Shown here one piece after another: positions 16,729 to 25,614 of a DNA stretch of 64,000 nt. Each line of letters opens with the position of its first letter. Positions within the stretch are counted from its first letter, which is position 1. This DNA comes from Natronorubrum daqingense. Lineage in GTDB: Archaea; Halobacteriota; Halobacteria; Halobacteriales; Natrialbaceae. Location: positions 1,302,001 through 1,366,000 of the forward strand of contig NZ_CP019327.1 in NCBI RefSeq assembly GCF_001971705.1, given 5' to 3'. The position numbers and the translations under genes were made by a program. Below the pieces are notes generated by a model. That model was not told where the DNA came from, made no database searches, and was given only the letters and a program-made list of their open reading frames with translations.

Positions 16729-18990
16729 GTGAGCGGTGAGGACGGCGAACTCGCTCGGAATCTCGGCTTCGTGGAGGCGATGACGATGGGTGGGGGGACG
16801 ATGATCGGTGCCGGAATTTTCATCCTCCCCGGAATCGCGGCCGAGGGCGCCGGGCCGGCGAGTTCACTCTCGTTCGCGATCGCGGGAGTCGCCGCACTGC
16901 TCGCGGCCATTTCGCTCTCGGAGTTGGCGACCGGGATGCCGATCGCCGGGGGGAGCTACCACTACGTCAACCGCGCGCTCGGGAGCTTTTTCGGGAGCAT
17001 CGTCGGTTGGGGGATGTGGACCGGGTTGATGTTCGCAAGCGCGTTCTACATGATCGGTTTCGGCCAGTACCTCGTCGAACCCGTCCCGTTGTTCGATGGT
17101 CGCGTGTTCGTGATCTTGCTCGGATTACTCGGCCTCGGGTTTCTCGTCGGCGTCAACTACTACGGAACCGAGGAATCTAGCACGTTTCAGAACGTCATGA
17201 TCGGCGCCGAGGCCGCCGTCATCGTCGTCTACCTCGGCGTCGGCTTCTTCTACATCGACACCGCGAACCTCGAGCCCTTCGCCCCGACGGGACCGAGCGG
17301 AATCATCGCCACGACGGGGCTCGTCTTCGTCACGTTCCTCGGATTCGAAATCATCGCCACCGTGGCAGAAGAAGTGGAGAACCCTGGTCGGAACATTCCG
17401 CTGACGATGATCCTCTCGGTCGTGCTCGTGACGATTCTCTACATGATCGTCATGATCGTCAGCACCGGGATCGTTCCGTTCGACGAGTTGGGTGGCTCGC
17501 TCGTTCCGGTCTCGGACGTCGCAGCAGTGTCGATGGGGACGACGGGCGTCGTCGGGATCGTCGCCGCGGCCGTCCTCGCGGCCATCTCGAGTTCGAATTC
17601 GTCGATCCTCGCGGCCGCACGCGTCGTCTTCGCGATGGGGAGAGACAACCTGATGAACGACTGGCTAAACACGACGCACAGCCAGTTTCGGACGCCTCAT
17701 CGAGCGGTCGTCGCGACCGGGGCCGTCACGGCGTTGCTCATCGCTGCCGGGCTCCAGGTCGGCGCGATTATCGAACTCCTCGCGGAAGTTGCGAGTTTCA
17801 GCTTCCTGATCGCGTACGCGCTCGTCCACGTCTCTCTCGTCGTGATCCGACGAGCCGATCCCGACGAATACGAGCCGAAGTTCGAGGTACCGGGCCCGCT
17901 CTATCCGGCGGTCCCGTTCGTCGGCGTCGTGCTCTCGGTGACCATCATCACGCAGATGGACACCGTCGTCATCGTCATCGGCTGTGGGATCATCGCAGTA
18001 GGTGCCATGTGGTATCTCGGCTACGTTCGCCGTCGCGACGTCGACGAGAGCCTCATGGGCGACGCGATCGTCGGTGAACCGGTGGTATCGGACGAGTCAG
18101 ACGACGGCTACACCGTGGTCGTTCCGATCGCGAACCCCGAGACACAGAAGGACTTGCTCCGTCTCGCCGCCGTCAACGCCCGCACACACGCTGGTGGCGA
18201 CGATCCGAAAATCGTGGCCGTCAACGTCATCAAAGTACCCAATCAGACGTCCCTCGAGCAGAACGTTCAGTTCGAACAGGAACGGATCGAGATCCAGCGG
18301 GAGTTACTCGAGAGCGCCCGCGAAGCCGCCGCCGACCTCGAAGTCGACGTGCGAACGCGTGCGATCGTCGGACGCGACATCGGAAAGACGATCCTCACGG
18401 TACTGGACGAGGAGAACGCGGATCACGTCGTCCTCGGCTGGCGCGGTGAGCACCGAAACCGAGAGAAGGTATTCGGCTCGACCGTCGATCCCGTGTTGGA
18501 ACGTGCACCCTGTGAAGTCTCCGTCGTGAATCTCGAGCGCGAAGAGATCGGTTCACCCGTTGCACTGGCCGGCCCCGGACCGCACGCGCCGGTCGCCGCC
18601 CGTCGCGCGGCCGAGTTCGCGACGCTCTCGGACGCGAAGCCGACGCTACTGAACGTTCAACAGCCGACCGACGACGCCGATATCGACCCGATCGAAGCGG
18701 GCGAATCGATGATCGAGAGCGTCGCCGATGAAGCTGGACTCGAGCCCGGAACCTACGAGCCCAGCGTGATCGTCGCGGACGACGTCCAGTCCGCGATCCT
18801 CGAGAATATCGAGGAGTACGACACGGTTTCCGCTGGCGTGTCGGAGCAGAGCGCGGTTTCGAAGATCCTCTTCGGTTCGATCGCCGAGCAGATCGAACGA
18901 CGCGCCGAAGACAACGTCGTCATGATCCGCGGTCCGTACGAGACCAGCAGATCAGTTCGGGAAGCGGTCGCCGAACGGCTCGCGGACTGA
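16729..18990 (+). CDS. APC-family amino-acid permease fused to two universal-stress (UspA) domains
   Basis: This is a protein of about 753 residues. Residues 1-430 form an amino acid-polyamine-organocation transporter with 12 hydrophobic segments; GGTMIGAGIFILPG near residue 22 is the conserved GxxIGaGIF helix-1 break that binds the substrate backbone. A first Usp domain runs from about 455 (YTVVVPIANPETQKDL) to 605. It keeps VVLGWRGEH near residue 566 and the downstream FGSTVDPVLERAPCEVSVV. A second, weaker Usp domain fills residues about 610-750 (KILFGSIAEQIERRAEDNVVM). Permease-Usp fusions are known in haloarchaea. The start is uncertain: I chose GTG 16729, though TTG 16714 is in frame. 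It is divergent from the antiporter operon, so both may serve ion or pH stress (inference). Confidence 0.8.
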   Translation: MSGEDGELARNLGFVEAMTMGGGTMIGAGIFILPGIAAEGAGPASSLSFAIAGVAALLAAISLSELATGMPIAGGSYHYVNRALGSFFGSIVGWGMWTGLMFASAFYMIGFGQYLVEPVPLFDGRVFVILLGLLGLGFLVGVNYYGTEESSTFQNVMIGAEAAVIVVYLGVGFFYIDTANLEPFAPTGPSGIIATTGLVFVTFLGFEIIATVAEEVENPGRNIPLTMILSVVLVTILYMIVMIVSTGIVPFDELGGSLVPVSDVAAVSMGTTGVVGIVAAAVLAAISSSNSSILAAARVVFAMGRDNLMNDWLNTTHSQFRTPHRAVVATGAVTALLIAAGLQVGAIIELLAEVASFSFLIAYALVHVSLVVIRRADPDEYEPKFEVPGPLYPAVPFVGVVLSVTIITQMDTVVIVIGCGIIAVGAMWYLGYVRRRDVDESLMGDAIVGEPVVSDESDDGYTVVVPIANPETQKDLLRLAAVNARTHAGGDDPKIVAVNVIKVPNQTSLEQNVQFEQERIEIQRELLESAREAAADLEVDVRTRAIVGRDIGKTILTVLDEENADHVVLGWRGEHRNREKVFGSTVDPVLERAPCEVSVVNLEREEIGSPVALAGPGPHAPVAARRAAEFATLSDAKPTLLNVQQPTDDADIDPIEAGESMIESVADEAGLEPGTYEPSVIVADDVQSAILENIEEYDTVSAGVSEQSAVSKILFGSIAEQIERRAEDNVVMIRGPYETSRSVREAVAERLAD

Positions 18991-19203
18991 GCACCCTGTC
19001 AGTGCTGACCGATAGCAGCCGAACTCTTCTCGGTCTTTCGTCGACTGGCTGCGTACGCCCCCAATCGTTGGAGGCGTCACAGCACTGTCGATGACTGGAC
19101 GCCGCCTAAGCTGATCGTGGAACTGCCCCGCACGGACGTGCTCGATGTCGACTTCGGCGATCCTTCGCGTGTCGTCGAAGCGGGCCCACCAGCGGGAAAA
19201 CCA

Positions 19204-19572
19204 TCAATCTGCAAACCCCTCGATCAGAAATTCGGCGGACGAGCGGTTCGTCGCCAGCGGGATGTTGTGAACGTCACAGATTCGCAACAACGCCGAGATA
19301 TCGGGCTCGTGTGGCTGGGCGCGCAACGGATCGCGAAGAAAAATGATTCCGTCGAGTCGCCCTTCTGCAACCTCCGCGCCGATCATCATGTCGCCCCCGA
19401 GGGGTCCCGACTCTTTGCGTTCGACCTCGAGGCCGGTCTCCTCCATGAGTCGTTTGCCGGTCGTCCCGGTCGCGACCAGTTCGTAGTCGGACAACTGCTC
19501 CTCGTGGCTTCGGGCGAACGCGACGAGTTCCGGCTTCGGCTCGTCGTGGGCGATGAGTGCGACGCGAGTCAT
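19204..19572 (-). CDS. mgsA: methylglyoxal synthase
   Basis: This 122-residue protein converts dihydroxyacetone phosphate to methylglyoxal and phosphate, a bypass of lower glycolysis. It aligns by eye along its whole length with the bacterial enzyme: GTTGKRL (phosphate binding, residues 36-42), [20 protein letters not shown] with catalytic Asp61, [22 protein letters not shown] with Asp81 and His88, and [15 protein letters not shown] near the end. The length is slightly short of the bacterial form (about 150). The start ATG is at 19570-19572. The gene stands just downstream of the carbamoyltransferase on the same strand with a 72-bp gap. Confidence 0.92.
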   Translation of the reverse strand: MTRVALIAHDEPKPELVAFARSHEEQLSDYELVATGTTGKRLMEETGLEVERKESGPLGGDMMIGAEVAEGRLDGIIFLRDPLRAQPHEPDISALLRICDVHNIPLATNRSSAEFLIEGFAD

Positions 19573-19644
19573 ACCGGTCGGTCGACCCCCGCGGAAATAA
19601 TGCTACGGTGTGGGACACGCGCGACGAACGGAATCCGAATCGCA

Positions 19645-21411
19645 CTAGTCGTCCGCGAGCACCGTTTCCCCGGCCCTCGCCGGCGGCGTGTTGCTCGAGG
19701 CGGGTTTCGTGACGAGACAGTCCTCGAGAACGAGCACGTCGAGTCCCATGCCGTAGAAGTCCTTGAGCGCCTCGGTGGGCGTGTTGACGATGGGTTCGCC
19801 GTTGTCGTTGAACGACGTGTTGAGGAGGACGGGCACTCCCGTCACGTTCTCGAACTCCTCGAGTAGCCGGTAGTAGCGCGGGTTTTGCTCCTCGCGAACG
19901 GTCTGCGGACGAGTCGTGTCGTCTGCGGGGTGGACGATCGCTTCGAGGTCGTCTCGGTGTTCCTGGCTCACGTCGAACGTGTCGATCATGAACGGGCTCT
20001 CCGTCGCGTTCTCGAGGTAGGTTTCGGCCGCCGATTCGTGCATCGAGGGTGCGAACGGCCGCCACTCCTCTCGGTGTTTCACGAATCGGTTCACTCGATC
20101 GCGCGAGGCCTCCGTTCTGGGGTCCGCGAGAATACTCCGATTGCCGAGTGCGCGCGGCCCCAACTCCGCGCGCCCCTGGAACCAGCCGACGAGCGCACCG
20201 TCGGCGATCAGCTCCGCCACCTGTCGCTCCAGATCGTTCGGTTCGGAGTACGCGACTTTGTTCGTCTCGAGGAGCGTGCGGATTTCGTCGCTGTCGTACT
20301 CGGGGCCCCAGTAGGCGGTCGTCATCGGCTCGACGTCGGCCGGCCGCTGGTCGATCCAGCCGCCGCCCAAAGCGAGTCCCGCGTCGTGTGCGACCGGCTG
20401 GACGAACACGTCGTCGACCGCGGGGAGTTCCCTGACGGCTTTGTTCAATTTGCAGTTGAGGACGACGCCACCCGCGAGCCCCACGTTCGACGTGCCGAGG
20501 CGTCGGGCGTACGTCTCGACTAACTCCGCGACGGACTCCTCGAGGAGTTTCTGGGCGGTGTGTGCGAGGTCCTTCTCGAACTGGTCGAACTCGCCCGTCG
20601 GCTCCGAGGGTGGCCGACCCAGGAGTTCCTCGAGCGTGTCGACGCCGTGTTCGGTCCCCCACCGACCGGTGAGCGACGTGACGTCGTAGTCGACGCCGGT
20701 CTCGATCGCCTCTCGAAGCCGTCGTTCGATCGCGGGATTGTCCTCGCCGTAGGGGGCGAGGCCCATCACTTTTCCCTCGCCGTTGTACATCCGATAGCCG
20801 AGGTAGTTCGTGACGGCGGCGTAGAACAGCCCCCAGCTATTGGGGTGTTCGTACGTCCGGACGCGCTCGAGTCCGCCGGGCGTCGCGTGCCAGACGACGG
20901 TCGACTCGTACTCCCCTTTCGCGTCGATGGTGACGACCAGCGCCTCCTCGAACGTCGAGGGATGAAACGCGGTCACGGCGTGACACTCGTGGTGGGATCG
21001 ACACTCGATGGGTGGCACGGGTGTGTCGATCCGCTCGAGGCGGGATTCGACGATCCGTGTCGGCATGAACCGCGCCATGAACTGATCTCTGGCGACGTTC
21101 TGAAGGTGTGAAACCTTCCGGAGCGTGCTGTCGAGCTGTCTGGTGTTCTTCAGATAGTGGCCGAGGATGTTCGACCGAAGGGACGGATCGTATGGCAAGA
21201 CGATTTTTTCGACGTCAGTGAGGCCGATTCCCTCGTACTCGAGGCAGGCGCGAATCGCTCGCTCCGGAAAGGTGTCGACCGCGTGCTTCTCTCGAGTGAG
21301 GCGCTCTTCTTCGACGGCGAAGACGAGTTCGCCGTCGTCGAACAACGCCGCACTCGGGTCGTGCTGTCCGTAGAGGTCGATCGCTGGCTTGAACGCGAGG
21401 TGGTAGCTCAT
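19645..21411 (-). CDS. NodU/CmcH-family carbamoyltransferase
   Basis: This 588-residue enzyme is of the family that moves a carbamoyl group from carbamoyl phosphate, through carbamoyl-AMP, to a hydroxyl of a sugar or antibiotic. The N-terminal Kae1-like domain has HDPSAALFDDGELVFAVEEERLTREKHA (residues 16-43), and ECRSHHECHAVTAFHPS near 136 with metal-binding histidines. Next come TIDAKGEYES and LGYRMYNGEGKVMGLAPYG, where the family has GExKvMGLApyG. The C-terminal YrdC-like domain has GLAGGVVLNCKLN (about 313) and GRAELGPRALGNRSILADPR (about 413). The ATG lies at 21409-21411. The phosphatase-superfamily gene upstream on the same strand (72-bp gap) suggests joint modification of a surface glycan (inference). 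Confidence 0.88.
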   Translation of the reverse strand: MSYHLAFKPAIDLYGQHDPSAALFDDGELVFAVEEERLTREKHAVDTFPERAIRACLEYEGIGLTDVEKIVLPYDPSLRSNILGHYLKNTRQLDSTLRKVSHLQNVARDQFMARFMPTRIVESRLERIDTPVPPIECRSHHECHAVTAFHPSTFEEALVVTIDAKGEYESTVVWHATPGGLERVRTYEHPNSWGLFYAAVTNYLGYRMYNGEGKVMGLAPYGEDNPAIERRLREAIETGVDYDVTSLTGRWGTEHGVDTLEELLGRPPSEPTGEFDQFEKDLAHTAQKLLEESVAELVETYARRLGTSNVGLAGGVVLNCKLNKAVRELPAVDDVFVQPVAHDAGLALGGGWIDQRPADVEPMTTAYWGPEYDSDEIRTLLETNKVAYSEPNDLERQVAELIADGALVGWFQGRAELGPRALGNRSILADPRTEASRDRVNRFVKHREEWRPFAPSMHESAAETYLENATESPFMIDTFDVSQEHRDDLEAIVHPADDTTRPQTVREEQNPRYYRLLEEFENVTGVPVLLNTSFNDNGEPIVNTPTEALKDFYGMGLDVLVLEDCLVTKPASSNTPPARAGETVLADD

Positions 21412-21483
21412 GGATTCGTCAAATCACTCGGTGTGGGTTGCTGCCGGGTCGTCGAAGCGGACTGGCCGTCGCTGTCTGCACGA

Positions 21484-23148
21484 TTACTGAACATACCCGA
21501 GATCCTCGAGTCGCTGTTCGACTCCCGAATCGACGGCGTCTGCCGCCTCCCCGTGGTACGCCGGATAGGACATCGGTTCGGATTCCTCGACGATCGGGAG
21601 CACGCGTCCGTCCATCCGATCACTGTAGGGAACGCCGAGGGCGGAGAGAATCGTCGGCGCGACGTCGAAGAGGTGTGCGCCCTCGACCGACTCCGAGGCG
21701 TCGATTCCCTCCCCGCTCGCGGCGAAGACGCCCTCGAGTTTGTGGTTCCAGGGCTCCGTCGTCTCGTCGAAGTATCCCTCAGCGGGTTCCGCGGAGAGGA
21801 AGTGCTGGAAGTCGTTCGGAACCGTCACGATATCGACCGCGCGGTCGGTGTAGGGCCCCTCGAAGTACGCCTCTCGCGGTGCGACTTCCTGGAACACCGG
21901 CTCGCCGTCGGGTGCCTCCGCCGACTCGAGTTCGCGGATGAGTGCCGCGCGGACGTCGTCGTACTCCTCCCGTGGGACTACTCCCTCGGGGTCGCGACCC
22001 TCGACGTTCATCCGCACGCCGAGTTCGGTTCGCGCACGGACGTAGGCCTTCGAGTTCGGGAAGTCGACCTGTTCGTTTCCAGTTCGGACGACGCCGTCGG
22101 GCGCGTGCTCCTTCGCGAATTCGGCGAGTCCGAGTCGCTCGAGGACCCGACCGATTCGGTGGGTCGTCATGCCGAGGCTCGCCAACCCTGCGGCGAGGCG
22201 TTCGACGGTCCCCGGTTCCCACTCGTCGGCTTGCTCGCCCTCGCGAAGGTCGTCTCGCATGACGTTCCACGTCGGCATCCCCTTCCCGCCGAGGGTCGTC
22301 TCGACGTAGCCGGCGTTCTCGAGGAAGGTGTTGACGCGAAATTCCGGCTTCTCGTAGCGGCCGATACCGTGATCGCTCGCGATGAACACCTGTCGCGGGT
22401 TACAGGACTCGAGGACCTCGCCGATCTGTTTGTCCGTCTCGGCGTAGACCCGTTTGACCTTCTCCCACTCGCCTTCGAACTCGTGGAAGACGGTGTCGGT
22501 CTTTTGGAACTGCAAAAAGCCGAAATCCGGCTCGAACCGATCGCTGAGATACTCGAACGCTTGCCCCCGCATCGAAACGAGCGAGCAGTACTCGTCCATC
22601 TTTTCAGTGGGCGACAGCGAATCGTCGCCCCTCGCGTATTCGGGGTAAACGCGGTACTCACCGATCTCCTCGCGAACGTCGTCGAGGATTCCCGTTGGGT
22701 GACACGGCGGATCTTCCGGGCCGATGAACCCGGGGATGATCGCACCGTCGATTTCGTCCGGCGGGTGCGTCACCGGGACGTTGACGACGACGCTCGAGCG
22801 GTCGTGGTGATCGAGCAGCGTCCAGAGTCGATGTGCGCGAACGTCGTCGCCTTTCACGACGTGGAAGTCGTACCCGTCGAAGCCGGTGAATCCGTAGACG
22901 CCGTGCTTCCCGGGATTGACGCCGGTGAACATGGAGGGCCAGGCGCTCGGCGTCCACGGCGGAATCTGTGACTCGAGTTCGCCGCTCACGCCCCCCTCGA
23001 GAAGCGACTCGAGGTTCGGAATCACGTTTTCGTCCGCCAGCCGGTCGAATACCGAGAGGCAACCGGCGTCGATTCCGATGAGCAAGGCGTCCATCCGGTT
23101 TCGACCCGACTCCCCGTCCGTCTGGTCGGCCGCTGCATTCCGTGTCAT
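21484..23148 (-). CDS. alkaline-phosphatase-superfamily protein (type I phosphodiesterase/nucleotide pyrophosphatase-like)
   Basis: This 554-residue protein carries the metal site LLIGIDAGCLSVFDRL (from about residue 22) and the nucleophile region PPWTPSAWPSMFTGVNPGKH, with Thr as likely nucleophile. A later HEFEGEWEKVKRVYAETDKQIGEVL segment is followed by VFIASDHGIGRYEKPEFRVN, the second metal site. It ends with VEQRLEDLGYVQ, the tail shared with the two sulfatase-like proteins at 3806 and 4909. No signal peptide or membrane span is visible. The family includes nucleotide pyrophosphatases and enzymes acting on phosphodiester or phosphonate groups; the real substrate is unknown. Its start (ATG at 23148) faces a 359-bp intergenic region containing a palindrome. 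Confidence 0.8.
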   Translation of the reverse strand: MTRNAAADQTDGESGRNRMDALLIGIDAGCLSVFDRLADENVIPNLESLLEGGVSGELESQIPPWTPSAWPSMFTGVNPGKHGVYGFTGFDGYDFHVVKGDDVRAHRLWTLLDHHDRSSVVVNVPVTHPPDEIDGAIIPGFIGPEDPPCHPTGILDDVREEIGEYRVYPEYARGDDSLSPTEKMDEYCSLVSMRGQAFEYLSDRFEPDFGFLQFQKTDTVFHEFEGEWEKVKRVYAETDKQIGEVLESCNPRQVFIASDHGIGRYEKPEFRVNTFLENAGYVETTLGGKGMPTWNVMRDDLREGEQADEWEPGTVERLAAGLASLGMTTHRIGRVLERLGLAEFAKEHAPDGVVRTGNEQVDFPNSKAYVRARTELGVRMNVEGRDPEGVVPREEYDDVRAALIRELESAEAPDGEPVFQEVAPREAYFEGPYTDRAVDIVTVPNDFQHFLSAEPAEGYFDETTEPWNHKLEGVFAASGEGIDASESVEGAHLFDVAPTILSALGVPYSDRMDGRVLPIVEESEPMSYPAYHGEAADAVDSGVEQRLEDLGYVQ

Positions 23149-23507
23149 TCGAATACGCGACTATGGCGCGGGAACGCTGATAAGTAATATTTGGACAAGT
23201 GCCGCTTTCACGCTGACAGCGCTAGCACCGCCAGCATCGCCCGAAATTGCCCCCTAGGCGGCCCTCTCCGAGGGTTTAGCAACAGTTTCACTGGTGAAAC
23301 AGTCACCTAACAGCTAGGTAAAGCGCCTCTCCGTCCGTATTCTCGCCTTGGCTGATTTGGCCGGTCTACAGTGTCACAGGAGGGGGATTTTTCGTCACAA
23401 TAGCCCGTCCACTCCCGTGTCGAGTGGTATCACCTGTCGACAGACGCTCGAGTCGAGCACGAATGGAGCCGGAAGCGTTTTTTCCGCGGGGTCAGAGGAT
23501 TCACTCG
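23149..23507. other. 359-bp divergent intergenic region
   Basis: This stretch separates the phosphodiesterase-like gene (minus) from the VOC gene (plus). No convincing reading frame is present. It holds AAGTAATATTTGG (23182-23194), an AT-rich stretch that could be the promoter of the minus-strand gene. It also holds the palindrome at 23285-23300, and GTTTTTTCC close to the VOC gene that could serve as its promoter. Confidence 0.6.
23285..23300. promoter_or_regulatory. palindrome GTTTCAC-TG-GTGAAAC
   Basis: Seven-base arms match perfectly around a 2-base centre. It is 137 bp upstream of the minus-strand phosphodiesterase-like start and 208 bp upstream of the VOC start. The inner TTCACyGGTGA resembles the palindrome at 6364-6376. 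It is a candidate dimer-binding site for an unknown regulator. Confidence 0.4.
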
Positions 23508-23927
23508 ATGACGTCACTCAGCGCCCACCACGTCGGAGTTACCGTTCGCGATCTCGAGGAGATACTACCGTTTTATCGGGACGTCCTCGACCTCTCCGTC
23601 GCCGACCGCTTTCGCGTCGGCGGGGAGGCGTTTTCCGACGCCGTCGGCGTTGGGGACGCACGCGGCGAGTTCGTCCACCTCGAGGCCGACGGGATTCGTC
23701 TCGAACTCGTCGAGTACGATCCGGCTGCACGAGCGACACCCGCAGGCGGACTCAACCAGCCCGGTGTGGCCCACGTCGGGCTCGACGTTCCAGACCTCGA
23801 AGCGTTCGCGAACGGACTCCCCGACGACGTTGAGACGCTCAGCGAGCCACGGACGACGGAGAGTGGCACGTCGATTCTCTTCCTTCGCGACCCCGAGGGT
23901 AATCTGATCGAAATTCTCGAATCCTGA
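23508..23927 (+). CDS. VOC (glyoxalase/dioxygenase) superfamily protein
   Basis: This 139-residue protein has two betaalphabetabetabeta modules: LSAHHVGVTVRDLEEILPFYRDVLDL at the start and VAHVGLDVPDLEAFANGL in the second half, ending GTSILFLRDPEGNLIEILE. His at the start of each module and Glu before the C-terminus are the expected metal ligands. Lactoylglutathione lyase, methylmalonyl-CoA epimerase and ring-cleaving dioxygenases share this fold, so the substrate is open. Methylglyoxal synthase 4 kb away makes a methylglyoxal-related role tempting but unproven. I chose the ATG at 23508, preceded by AGAGGA, over upstream in-frame starts that add a basic, unconserved leader. Confidence 0.8.
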   Translation: MTSLSAHHVGVTVRDLEEILPFYRDVLDLSVADRFRVGGEAFSDAVGVGDARGEFVHLEADGIRLELVEYDPAARATPAGGLNQPGVAHVGLDVPDLEAFANGLPDDVETLSEPRTTESGTSILFLRDPEGNLIEILES

Positions 23928-24030
23928 GAAAACGAGGGCGATACCAAGTGAGTGACACACATAGCGAACTGACCGTTCGCCGCTATGGTGTCCCTGAGAA
24001 ATCTGATCCACGACGGGGAACGGAGACGAG

Positions 24031-24315
24031 TTACAGCTGTGGCGGTGTCGACTCGAGTTTCGACCGAACTTCTTCGACCGTGGTCTCACACGACGAACAG
24101 TGGCTTTTCTCGGAGTCGATGTAGACCGTTTCACACGTCGAGCACTGAAAGAGGTTCCCCGGTGCATTGGGGTCCGGACTCGAGTGGGGGCTTGGCATTT
24201 TTCGGTCGACGGCATCGTCTGCTGGCGTCTCTTCGCTCTCGAAGAACGTGGAGCGAATACGGTTCCGAAGTTGACCGAGACGGGAGGTGGAGGTGTCGGG
24301 TGTTCGTGTTGCCAT
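24031..24315 (-). CDS. small zinc-ribbon protein
   Basis: This 94-residue protein has two Cys pairs near the C-terminus, FQCSTCETVYIDSEKSHCSSC, a single zinc ribbon (CxxC-x11-CxxC). The N-terminal 50 residues are polar and low in complexity. I chose ATG 24315 because it lies about 40 bp downstream of an AT-rich stretch (TAAAATATTTGG at 24354-24365 on the plus strand) that can serve as promoter; an upstream in-frame start is possible. Such small zinc-ribbon proteins are common in haloarchaea and mostly uncharacterised. The gene is divergent from pyrF. Confidence 0.6.
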   Translation of the reverse strand: MATRTPDTSTSRLGQLRNRIRSTFFESEETPADDAVDRKMPSPHSSPDPNAPGNLFQCSTCETVYIDSEKSHCSSCETTVEEVRSKLESTPPQL

Positions 24316-24516
24316 ACTGTTGTCCACGGGTATACTACCGAAGTACTTGATGTCTAAAATATTTGGAAGTACGACGATCCGAAGGTGATGACTATCAGTG
24401 TCCTGTGAGAAACCATACACTTCGGCAGCCGTCTGAAATGGCGCGTCTGCCGACTACCAGCGGATCGACTCTACGGGATAGCAACCTTTTCGATTGCCCC
24501 CCACACACTCCCAGCC

Positions 24517-25317
24517 ATGAACTTCTTCGATCGCCTGCACGACCGCATTCGGACGGTCGACAGCGTCGTCAGCGTCGGCCTCGATCCCGATCCATCGCGG
24601 ATTCCCGACCACTTAGGGGAGTACGACCTCCCGCGGTGGGCGTTCAACCGACGGATCATCGACGCGACGCACGAACACGCCGCCGTCTACAAACCGAACG
24701 CCGCCTTCTACGAAGACCCCGACGGCTGGGCAGCCCTCGAGGAAACCATCGCGTACGCCCACGGGAAGGGTGTTCCCGTCCTCTTAGACGCTAAACGGGC
24801 CGATATCGGTAACACGACCCGCCAGTACGCCCAGATTCTCGAGCGCGTCGATGCGATTACGGTCAACCCCTACATGGGTCGAGACTCCCTTCAACCGTTT
24901 CTTGCCGACGAGGAAGCGGGCGTCTTCGTCCTCTGTCGAACGTCCAATCCCGGCGGGGCCGACTTCCAGGACCTCGAACTCGAGACCGGCGAGCGACTGT
25001 ACGAGCGCGTCGCCGCGCTCGCAGATCTCTGGAACGAACACGACAACGTCGGACTCGTCGTCGGCGCGACGAACGAAGACGAACTCGAGGACCTCCGCGA
25101 GCAGGTTCCGGATCTGCCGTTCCTCGTCCCCGGCGTGGGCGCACAGGGCGGAGACGCCGAAGCGGCGGTCGAGTACGGTCTCGCGAACGGCGTCGGACTG
25201 GTCAACTCCTCGCGGGGGATCATCTTCGCCGGAGAGCACGATGGCGAACGCTTCGCCAGTGCGAGCGGCCAGGCCGCCAAGCGGTTGAAATCGCGACTGA
25301 ATCAGTACCGGGACTGA
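24517..25317 (+). CDS. pyrF: orotidine 5'-phosphate decarboxylase
   Basis: This 266-residue enzyme decarboxylates OMP to UMP, the last step of pyrimidine synthesis. It starts SVVSVGLDPDPSRIP (substrate-binding Asp), has KPNAAFY (about residue 59), the catalytic cluster DAKRADIGNT (Asp91, Lys93, Asp96), then VNPYMGRDSLQPFL. VVGATNEDELEDLR, FLVPGVGAQGGD and VNSSRGIIFAG near the end bind phosphate. Length and layout fit the longer 'type 2' OMP decarboxylases. The ATG at 24517 follows an AT-rich run (AGCAACCTTTTCG) by about 30 bp. Confidence 0.95.
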   Translation: MNFFDRLHDRIRTVDSVVSVGLDPDPSRIPDHLGEYDLPRWAFNRRIIDATHEHAAVYKPNAAFYEDPDGWAALEETIAYAHGKGVPVLLDAKRADIGNTTRQYAQILERVDAITVNPYMGRDSLQPFLADEEAGVFVLCRTSNPGGADFQDLELETGERLYERVAALADLWNEHDNVGLVVGATNEDELEDLREQVPDLPFLVPGVGAQGGDAEAAVEYGLANGVGLVNSSRGIIFAGEHDGERFASASGQAAKRLKSRLNQYRD

Positions 25318-25322
25318 CGCGC

Positions 25323-25380
25323 ATCTACTATCCGTACTGACCAGCATCCACTATCCGTACTGACCAGAATCCACTACCCG
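25323..25380. repeat. 23-bp tandem repeat (2.5 copies) at the 3' end of a small gene
   Basis: A 23-base unit occurs at 25323-25345 and 25346-25368, differing at two positions, and a partial third copy covers 25369-25380. The second copy contains the stop codon of the minus-strand gene at 25351-25608. The first copy, just past it, would encode AGQYG-stop where the gene itself ends SGQYG-stop, so the gene's tail has been duplicated downstream of its own stop. Confidence 0.85.
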
Positions 25381-25608
25381 AGCGGCGATGCGCCCGTCGA
25401 CGGTCCGCGGGAGGAGTTCGACCTCGACTGGCTGCGTTGGCGGTTCCTCCTCGAGTACTGCCACCCCCTCGACGACGGCGATATCGAGTGGACTCGAGTC
25501 GTTCGGGTGTGCAGCGACGAGCGTGCCGTCGTCTCCTTTCTCGAGGGTGACACGGACGCGCTCGCCGATCGCGAGCGTCTCACCGAGGCGGTCGCGAAAC
25601 GTGGTCAT
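25351..25608 (-). CDS. conserved haloarchaeal small hypothetical protein
   Basis: This 85-residue acidic protein (MTTFRDRLGETLAIGERVRVTLEKGDDG...) has the alternating pattern of a small beta-barrel: GERVRVTLE, GTLVAAHP, DIAVVEGVAVLEEE, PVEVELLPRT and GRIAARVVD. I recognise no named family. It begins 6 bp after the stop of the zinc-finger gene at 25615-25794, so the two form an operon. Confidence 0.65.
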   Translation of the reverse strand: MTTFRDRLGETLAIGERVRVTLEKGDDGTLVAAHPNDSSPLDIAVVEGVAVLEEEPPTQPVEVELLPRTVDGRIAARVVDSGQYG

Positions 25609-25614
25609 CGGCGT

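Noticed and set aside
21157..22971. A 604-codon open frame on the plus strand opposite the carbamoyltransferase and phosphodiesterase genes
   Set aside because: It is the antisense shadow of two real genes in GC-rich DNA; it has no motif and Arg/Val/Glu-skewed composition typical of such shadows.
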